Shown one piece after another: positions 57,505-64,000 of a stretch of DNA of 64,000 nucleotides. The notes below the pieces were generated by a model. The model worked only from the letters and a program-made list of their open reading frames with translations, had not been told where the DNA came from and did no database searches. The first letter of the stretch is position 1; each line of letters opens with the position of its first letter. The translations under genes were made by a program, and so were the position numbers. The stretch lies in contig JAJEKV010000012.1 of the NCBI GenBank assembly GCA_021234155.1, forward strand, positions 5,705,789 through 5,769,788. Direction: 5' to 3'. Origin of the DNA: Isoetes taiwanensis (Eukaryota; Streptophyta; Lycopodiopsida; Isoetales; Isoetaceae).

Positions 57505-58328
57505 AGTGTTGCACAAAACCGTGGGGTGCCCCAAAAATAATTGGCTCTAAAATAATGTTTCTGCAATGGTAAGATAGAAAAAAGAGGAAAATAAAACTCT
57601 TAGGGTTAGGGCATGCGATTGGAATGCATCAGGAAGGCAGGCGGTGGATCTAGTGTGGATTGGAAGAGGCAAAAATAGAATGAGGTATGGCGGAGTAAAC
57701 AATGGCGATGCAGGTGTAAGGTTTAGCTATGGCATCAAATGATTTCGTCGTTGCTTCAACACAGTAATCTGGCAGAGCAGAAAGCGATTACGGTGGAGAT
57801 GGATTCCGGCAAAGAGCTCAACACTGGCAGAGGAGACGAGGCATGCAAGAAGAAAAACTCATTTCTCACTTTTTTTTTTCTTGTGCAGATCCAACAAAGG
57901 AAATGAAACAGAACTTATGAGGCAAGTGATAGAGAAAGGCTGAGCAAAAGGAACAGAATCAAGCAAAGGATATGACATGAATGTTAGCTAGCAAATATCT
58001 ACTGTAGAAAAGAAGCAACAGCGAAAAGCACAAAATGATTTGGAGAAAGGGCTAGCAGGTCGGAATTGCCACACAAGAGCTGCTGCTTATATCTTCTGCC
58101 CAAAAATATCTCGGTTACTCTCTTCTAAAATTTTAGTATTCTGATAAACCAAGGCCACAGTGCTTTGAAAAGCCAAGGCCTTAGAAATACATCGAGATAT
58201 GCTCTAGCAATCTGCAACACTGGACAGTATTCTGAGAACAGCACTAAATTCAATATTCTGAGAGCAGAAATCCTTCTAGCGCATAAAAACCTTTGGGGAA
58301 GCTTGGAGTCTCACCGAGAGTGCCATAA
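57505..58328. mobile_element. Unclassified insert D, right part
   Basis: The 824 bp complete insert D (about 1.65 kb in all). No coding capacity is evident. CCGTGGGGTGCCCC near the start echoes ACCATGGGGTGCC of the left part. It ends GAGAGTGCCATAA, directly before the right 36-bp repeat. Confidence 0.55.
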
Positions 58329-58364
58329 TGTTGAACCTGGTTCCCCATCCAGGCCAACACCCAT
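58329..58364. repeat. 36-bp direct repeat bordering D, right copy
   Basis: It is identical to 17293-17328 and 45563-45598, and restores the integrase reading VVEPGSPSRPTP across the D insertion. Confidence 0.85.
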
Positions 58365-58906
58365 GTGAATATGCTTCATGACATGGATGCAATACTGCGT
58401 CAATGCAAGTTGAATTTGCAAAGGGCTCAGAATCGATATAAGTCTAGTGCTAATAAGTATAGACGAGATGTCTCCTATAAGAAAAGAGACTATGTCTTTT
58501 TGAGAGTGGTCTATTCTTTGTCACTAAGGGTGAATAGTTTACGACTTTAGTGAAAGGACGAGTGCCTAAGCTTACCCCGCGATATGCTGGACCCTTTAAA
58601 ATTTTGAAAAGAATAGGTCAAATGGCATACGAGTTGAGCTTACCACAGGGCCTTAGGATCCATCCTGTATTTCATACAAGTCAACTGAAGCGTGCTATAC
58701 TAGATACGGATAATGTGCTTAGTCCTGAGAGTATACCGCTTGTCTTAAATTCCTTTGTAATGCCAGAATGTCTTTTGGATAAAATAGTTCGGCAGCTGCG
58801 CAACAGAGATGTTGTAGAACATTTGGTCTTATGGCGAGGCCAGACTCCCGAGGATGCCACATGGGAGTTGGATGAGTTCGTGCAACAGTTTCCTCATCTG
58901 AACTAA
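58365..58906 (+). pseudogene. E integrase C-terminus with chromodomain
   Basis: MLHDMDAILRQCKLNLQRAQ and NRYKSSANKYRRDVSYKKRD continue the integrase after D. A GPY-type module follows: VPKLTPRYAGPFKILKRIGQ, then AYELSLPQGLRIHPVFHTSQ. The last 50 residues (ECLLDKIVRQLRNRDVVEHL, VLWRGQTPEDATWELDEF) form a chromodomain-like fold with the EDATWE signature of plant chromoviruses, which targets integration to particular chromatin. The 118-codon final frame (58550-58906) is open to its stop. Confidence 0.9.
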
Positions 58907-58912
58907 AGGAAT

Positions 58913-59946
58913 TGCTACATGTGCTTCCAGGGGTGACCATTTTTATGGACTCCTGACGGATATCCATGAGCACGGGGGTACCGTTGATAGCATGCTGGGG
59001 GCATACTGGTTATGTGGCAGACCATAAGCTCGTAATCGAGCTATGGGAACATTCCGGGGCTAGCAAAGTTGGCCATAGGGGCGCGACCTTTAATGTTTAT
59101 TGAATAAACATTAGCTATGGAAGGTGGAACATTAAAATAAATGTTAATGTACCCAATGGCACCTTATGATTGGTTGGAACTGAATCAATCAAGAAAAAGG
59201 GCAAAAAGCTTCGAGCTTTTTGTGTTAGGCCTGATATCAGGCGGGATTGAGCGGCAGCAAGGCCATCTGCGCTCAGATTCAGCCATGCCTGAGCATGACG
59301 GCCATATGTGGGTGATTGGATCTGCATGAGGAGCCATGCAGCAAGGAAATCGACCCTATTTAAGGCCTGATTATCTGCGCATAAAAGATCCACGGATTGA
59401 CAAAGCTTTGCCGTATCTTCTGTGCTTGTGCAGATTGAATAGCTATTGCTGATCCAAAGTCATACATACCAAATCCAACCTCTACCAGCTTGATTTTGGT
59501 TCTTTGCTATATCACTGGGTGGTGTTCTTAAGAGCTAGGAGGAATGTGTGGCCATCTGGCCCGCGAGGGCCACTAAAAAATACCATGATTACGTTGTTCC
59601 TTGCTTGTAGAGCTTGCAAGCTTTGAGGTTGGATTCCGTTGCAAGAGCAATGCCTTGTATTTGGAATACAAGGGCATTGCTTGCATTGATATTTGCAGTA
59701 CTGGCAATAGATTGCCAGGTTCATACTTGCATCCATAAAATTATCTCAGGGAGATAATTTACTGATCCTTGTGTGCAAAGGACCATTCGATTCTAGTTGA
59801 CAGAATCAAGAGGAAGCTGGGTTTCCTGGTTAGTCTCTGGGACATTAATCCCATCGGTCGTGGGGAACGCTGGGAGTTCGTGGTGTGGGTGGTAGACTGG
59901 TGGCCTTTTTCCATTGTTTGGGAAGCTGCAGAATTCCTGCGTGACA
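58913..59946 (+). repeat. 3' LTR of chromovirus E
   Basis: It starts TGCTACATGTGCTTCCAG and ends GCGTGACA, followed by AGTTC (59947-59951). It is more diverged from the 5' LTRs than the two B LTRs are from each other. It has an extra segment of about 45 bp (near 59548-59592) with a GTGGCC/GGCCAC inverted repeat that is absent from both 5' LTRs. Confidence 0.9.
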
Positions 59947-60116
59947 AGTTCCCCCTCTAGTATGCAGTGGGATGCTTTCATCTGTCTACAAGCAGCGGCG
60001 GGCTGGAAGGCGTTGTATGCCATGCAAAACAACATCCATAGAGCATAGTTATATGACTGGGCCAATCAGTCGCACATGTTCAAGGTCTTGGTGGAGCCTG
60101 TCCTTTTATACAGGGT
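59947..60116 (+). pseudogene. LINE-2, middle segment
   Basis: After the E insertion LINE-2 resumes with AGWKALYAMQNNIHRA and SHMFKVLVEPVLLY. The latter is the block that precedes YGVEIWGP in related LINEs. It is interrupted again at about 60116. Confidence 0.75.
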
Positions 60117-60361
60117 TTTGATATCACTTTAGCTAAACTACCTAAAACTCATCCTAACACCTTATATGGTTTAGATAAAGGTTTCAATTTTTCACTCTCT
60201 TACTTTTTTTCGTTTGGCCAAAGAGCTTGAAGATTGGTGCAGGTGCGAAAAAAGTTAAGCTAAAATTATTATTTTTTTTCAAATTTTTCCATTTATTTGA
60301 GCCAACATTTTTTAAAAATGTGTTAAAAAATTCCCAAATAGCTAAGTTTAGCCCTTAAATT
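60117..60361. mobile_element. AT-rich 245-bp insertion in LINE-2 (MITE-like?)
   Basis: It splits the LINE motif LLYGVEIWGP between LLY and GVEIWGP. TAC flanks both sides, a possible 3-bp target duplication. GCTAAACTACCTAAAAC near the start and GCTAAGTTTAGC near the end give a short imperfect inverted similarity. It has no coding content. It is a short non-autonomous insertion of unknown class. Confidence 0.45.
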
Positions 60362-61290
60362 AATCCATGTACGGGGTCGAGATCTGGGGCCCCATGGTGT
60401 CCCTTGCTATCTGGAATGAGTTGGAGCAGATACAGAAAGCCCTCTTGGCCTGGGCACTGGGTGAAATCCACAGTCCCATATTAGATCTTGCCGGGGATGG
60501 GTTTCTTACCTCTTCAGAGGGTAGCCCTGGATCAGCACATCGTCTACTTTAATTAGAAGGTGGTCATTATAGATGATGCTCACTTCCCTAGTCTGGCTTA
60601 TGCCATCGCAATGGGGCCACAATGCCTCAAGGCCTGTTGGAAGGAAAAGCGAGCTCAGTGGCTCGCCAAATAGAATGTGTAGGAGAACAGGTGTACATAG
60701 GTGCAAACAGAGAGCAGATCGCCACAATATCTTGATGTCTGCTTCCTTAGCAAACTCTGGAATGCCGACACGCTTGAACAAGTCAAGACAACACATTACC
60801 AACGCCACGTGAATCCCTCATTAGAGCGGGGCTTGCAATTTACCTGCATACCCATCCGCCCATGAAAAAGCGCTCACTGTCTCAATCCGCACAGGTGCAC
60901 ATTGCCTCTGCATTAAGATAGGGAGATGGATTGGGGAACCATGCAAGACAGGCTCTGTAGATGCTATCAAATGGAGGCTGTTGGGGATGAATGCCATACC
61001 CTATAGGGATGTTCGACGTATGACCAAATCCGGGCACGCTATGTTGAGTTGGTCAGGCCTGGCCAACCGCTACACGTGATACTCAGCGCGACTTCAATCT
61101 AGATGCTGGGACCATACCTCCAGGAGGTCATGGATCTGCGGGACCAACTCTGTCCCAGGACACACGCATGATTTGAATTTGTCTTGTCTCATATGTATAC
61201 TTGTTCAGTTTGACAACATTCTTATTACTGCCACGGTTTTTCCCTTAAAAACCTTTCGACGCGGGTTTTTTTAACCTAGACAGTAATAGA
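60362..61290 (+). pseudogene. LINE-2 C-terminal region and 3' end
   Basis: YGVEIWGPMVSLAIWNELEQ begins the C-terminal region, and IQKALLAWALGEIHSP follows. Later frames carry SKLWNADTLEQVKTTHYQRH and CRCYQMEAVGDECH-like sequence, then YDQIRARYVELVRPGQPLH, as in the cysteine-rich C-terminal end of related LINEs. Many stops are present. The 3' untranslated part fades into GATAAAATCCTATTCTATTC at 61345-61365. Confidence 0.75.
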
Positions 61291-61397
61291 TTTGCTGCAC
61301 TCTCTCTTTTGGACCCTATAGGTTGATTGGTCTCCGTGGATGATAAAATCCTATTCTATTCTCTTTAAAAGTTAGTTTTTTCATTAAGTAAGAAAAA

Positions 61398-61910
61398 TCA
61401 AGTACATTTTGCAATAAATGTTGCCATTACAAGGAATACTAACATTGAGGCAGATAGAAAAACGGTATATAAATAATCTAAGGTGATAAGGCTATCATTA
61501 AAGGACATACCTCTGATGAAAAAAGTAATATATCTCTCCGTTAAAAGCTTTGCCAAAGTATTAGAGAAGTGTTGAAGAGCTTGCAAAAATACTTCTATTT
61601 TGTTGTCAAGATAGATGAAGCGAAGATTGATGATAACAAACAAGTATCCAATAGACTGCCTTCCCAGGGTCAATTTTGTGTTGATCCATACCTGCTCAAA
61701 ATAAGCCTGAACAAAAACCATATAACAAAAAACAAATTGAAGGGGAGAAAAATTGTGTCTTGGCTGCAAGAGGCTGACTAAAAGCAAGGAGGAAAAGTTT
61801 GAAGTTGAAGTCATGGAGTCCAGATCATGTATTGGCTTGGAAAACACAATTGAAGAAAGTGTTGAAAGTATTTGATGTACCAAAAATGTAGTAATTCTAC
61901 TGCCATCCAT
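61398..61910 (-). CDS. 170-codon ORF, function unknown
   Basis: An ATG at 61910 opens a long frame rich in Leu, Phe, Ile and Ser (FLVHQILSTLSSIVFSKPIH; QALQHFSNTLAKLLTERYIT). The C-terminal 40 codons overlap repeat R, which has a second copy at 37849. Hydrophobic stretches such as MLVFLVMATFIA could span a membrane, but AT-rich sequence gives such runs by chance. I recognise no family, and non-coding origin is quite possible. Confidence 0.25.
   Translation of the reverse strand: MDGSRITTFLVHQILSTLSSIVFSKPIHDLDSMTSTSNFSSLLLVSLLQPRHNFSPLQFVFCYMVFVQAYFEQVWINTKLTLGRQSIGYLFVIINLRFIYLDNKIEVFLQALQHFSNTLAKLLTERYITFFIRGMSFNDSLITLDYLYTVFLSASMLVFLVMATFIAKCT
61408..61537. repeat. Dispersed repeat R, right copy
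   Basis: This is the partner of 37849-37982. The two copies bracket the entire unit B nest. Confidence 0.75.
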
Positions 61911-62774
61911 AAGCAGAATTCAAATGTCTTCATTGGCCATAAGGATCAAGAGAGTGCCATAAAGATTTGCAACATGCCGATGATTATAATACATATTCTT
62001 GTATCTTTCTAATTGCCATTCTGTCATGGAGAAATGATGCATGAATAGAAATAAAAAAAAAAAAAATAATAGACCTGCGCCAACTCTCTAAAGAATATAA
62101 AATCCCAAGTTCCTTCTTTAATTCTGTTCTTTGCGTTATACTGTTCAACAGATTAAGATGTGGATGTTGAACTTGGCAAATTTCCAATAATTGTATTTGA
62201 CCTCAGTCTATATATTGATGCCTCATATAGATGAGAGCGATTGTTGAATGTTGATTTCCCTGATGCTTTATGAAAGTTCAAATATTCTAGCAACATTATA
62301 AAAACATCGAATGACTCATTTACAAGCACTGTTGACTCCCATAAATGTTACTTAAAGTGACCTTGGTGAAAAATGAATGCAAGGTTAATAACAATTCTAT
62401 TGCAAGTGAAATATTCAAAATGGTGGATAAAAACATAAAGGGGTGGCATTTGCGGTGACGAATAAATTTTGATCGACATCCTAGAAAAGAAATGACGTCA
62501 AGAGGTGACATGATTGGACTAGGCGGCGGAATTGTTATTGACTTGCATTAACTTATAAATATATGTATTCAATTTCTTGCTCATCTTGGCATATTTCTTG
62601 CGTATTCTCCACATATTTTCGAAAAGGTTCATGATAGTTTGAACCGAAATCTTCTTGTCTATTCTGATCCTAAACATTTGTTATTCTCATATTTGGTGAT
62701 TTTATCTTTATGCGAAGGTTCTGACCTTACTATAGCAATTCCAGCAGTTTGTTCAAGTATATTAGCAGTTGTAG
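61911..62774. other. AT-rich sequence without recognised features
   Basis: It contains an A run (62047-62063) and short frames only. The part just before 62775 may be the leader of the following retroelement; no LTR or primer site was identified. Confidence 0.4.
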
Positions 62775-63640
62775 TTGGATAATAAAGAGTTCAGAAAAAG
62801 AGTTGCATCTCATGAATCGGCCTCTAGCTCTGGGAGGAGGCCATCAGAGCCTAAGATTATTTTGCTGGAGAAAATTGATGGTACTAGATCCAAGCTTCGG
62901 GGTTTCTTGAACCATATTTGGCTGGTTATTTGGCTCCATCCTCACAAGTATCTCACAGATCGTGAACAGGTCGGGCTAGTTGGCTCCCTACTTTCTGGGC
63001 TAGCTTTGAGCTGGTTTGCCCCCTTGCTGGAGAGGGAGGCCCCCCTGATTTGCAGAATTTTGCCGTGTTTACTGTTGAACTTGAGGCGTGTTTTGGAGAC
63101 ATCGATCGACATCGTACAACAGTTATCAAGCTTGTCAACCTCAGGTAAGGTTCTCGTCCAGCTTCAGTTTATGCCTCTGAATTTCAGCAGATTGCTATAG
63201 ATACGATATGGGATGACGTAGCCCTTCGAGATTGTTTCCGAATAGGGCTCCGCAGGATATGAAGGATTTGTTGTTGACCATGGAGGATCCTAGAACTCTG
63301 GATGAAGTTATTAGATCTGTTCTTCTTTGTAATAATCGTCTATTTGAGTGTAGGTAAGAAAGACGAAATCAGTCTGTTTCCCTAATTCTGCAAGCTCCAG
63401 TACTCAAAGCAGCTTCTGCACTGCCTATGCTCCCTAAATCAGATGGCCCGGTACCTATGCAAATTGACCATGTAGTTCGAGGGCCCTTGTTTGCGGTCGA
63501 GAAGTGGCGTCGAAGAGAGGCTAACCTCTGCCTCTATTGTGGTGGGACTGGCCATATCGCTCGCAAATGTCCTGTTAAGCACCCAAATCAGTTGAAAAAC
63601 TCCAAGGGGCCAGTCCGAGTAATTGGAGTCTCTCGATGAC
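62775..63640 (+). pseudogene. Ty3/gypsy gag of a Tcn1/Sushi-like element
   Basis: The gag core contains KIDGTRSKLRGFLNHIWLVI, then VGLVGSLLSGLALSWFAPLL. After a frame shift it continues with DMKDLLLTMEDPRTLDEVIR and a perfect CCHC knuckle, CLYCGGTGHIARKC (about 63530-63571). The arrangement matches gag of fungal/vertebrate Sushi- and plant Tcn1-like Ty3 elements more than common angiosperm chromoviruses. At least one stop (near 63356) and one shift break it. The true start codon is not clear. Confidence 0.75.
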
Positions 63641-63664
63641 TAGGCCGCCTCCCTTAGACTCCAC

Positions 63665-64000
63665 CTGCATGTAGTGAAGGATTTATTCTTTTTGATAAGG
63701 TCAGTAAGGATTTTTTTATTTCTATATCATTGGAGTCAGAGATCGGGACGTTGGAGGCATTGCCGCAACTTGATAGTAGTGCAAATGCTTGCTTCATGGA
63801 TAATGCATTTGTTTCTAAGCACACCATCCCTAGAAGCAGGGTTAAGCACCCCATCTCTGTCGGTCTGATTAATGGATGTCAGATCTCCTCGGGCGCAGTC
63901 ACAGAATGTACTACACCTCTTCGGGTTCTGTTTGTGGGAACGTCTTGTAACATTTTCTTCAATTCGCTAGCCTGCATGCACCAGTAGTCTTGGGTTTTCC
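63665..64000 (+). pseudogene. Aspartic protease of the Tcn1/Sushi-like element, runs off the window
   Basis: It continues the gag frame set. LDSSANACFMDNAFVSKHTI corresponds to the D-S-G-A active-site region, with the expected G and the A-S-G signature changed. HPISVGLINGCQISSGAVTE, TTPLRVLFVG and VVLGF at the edge match the rest of the domain. The RT should begin just beyond 64000. Confidence 0.6.

Noticed and set aside
1-64000. CRISPR arrays, bacterial operons, tRNA or rRNA genes
   Set aside because: No short regularly spaced repeats, no prokaryotic gene organisation and no cloverleaf with A/B boxes or rRNA signature was seen; primer-site matches to tRNA ends are retroelement features.

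Overview
The window is a repeat-dense stretch of a eukaryotic nuclear genome, almost certainly a land plant. Evidence for this is a CACTA (TNP2) DNA transposon, several Ty3/gypsy LTR retrotransposons with plant-type primer sites (including a chromovirus), LINEs, and a decayed pentatricopeptide-repeat (PPR) gene. I see no intact host gene. The LINE type and the last element, whose gag and protease recall Tcn1/Sushi-like chromoviruses, lean weakly towards a fern, lycophyte or other non-flowering plant; the species cannot be fixed from this sequence. Layout: 1-805 is a tandem repeat of about 302 bp. 1756-10002 is mostly a minus-strand CACTA region with a decayed TNP2 transposase (3560-6704), other spliced-looking relics, palindromic subterminal repeats and a terminal inverted repeat ending at 10002. 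10003-33634 is 'unit A' and 38293-50895 is 'unit B', two copies of the same roughly 12.6-kb block. Each carries a LINE-like tail, the 5' part of a second LINE (LINE-2), the chromovirus E, an unclassified insert D and element B. Unit A also contains the 11-kb element C and stops abruptly inside the reverse transcriptase of B. Between the units lie a minus-strand LTR element F (33635-36120) and a PPR relic (36121-37350). After unit B the nest closes in mirror order: rest of B (to 57499), rest of D (to 58328), rest of E (to 59946), rest of LINE-2 (to about 61290). 61291-62770 is largely anonymous AT-rich sequence, and 62775-64000 holds gag and protease of a further Ty3/gypsy element that runs off the end. 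The nest can be read in insertion order: LINE-2 was hit by E (target duplication AGTTC), E by D (36-bp flanking repeats), D by B (target duplication GTCGA), and in unit A, B by C (target duplication approximately GCCAC). B and C belong to one family and carry about 4 kb of extra coding capacity between integrase and 3' LTR: an antisense ORF and two sense ORFs, all recognisably shared between the two diverged elements. This conserved cargo is the most interesting biology here. Many reading frames are broken. Comparing the two units shows that numerous differences fall at CAG/CTG sites, a pattern I suspect comes from base-calling errors at CHG-methylated cytosines, so part of the apparent decay may be technical.
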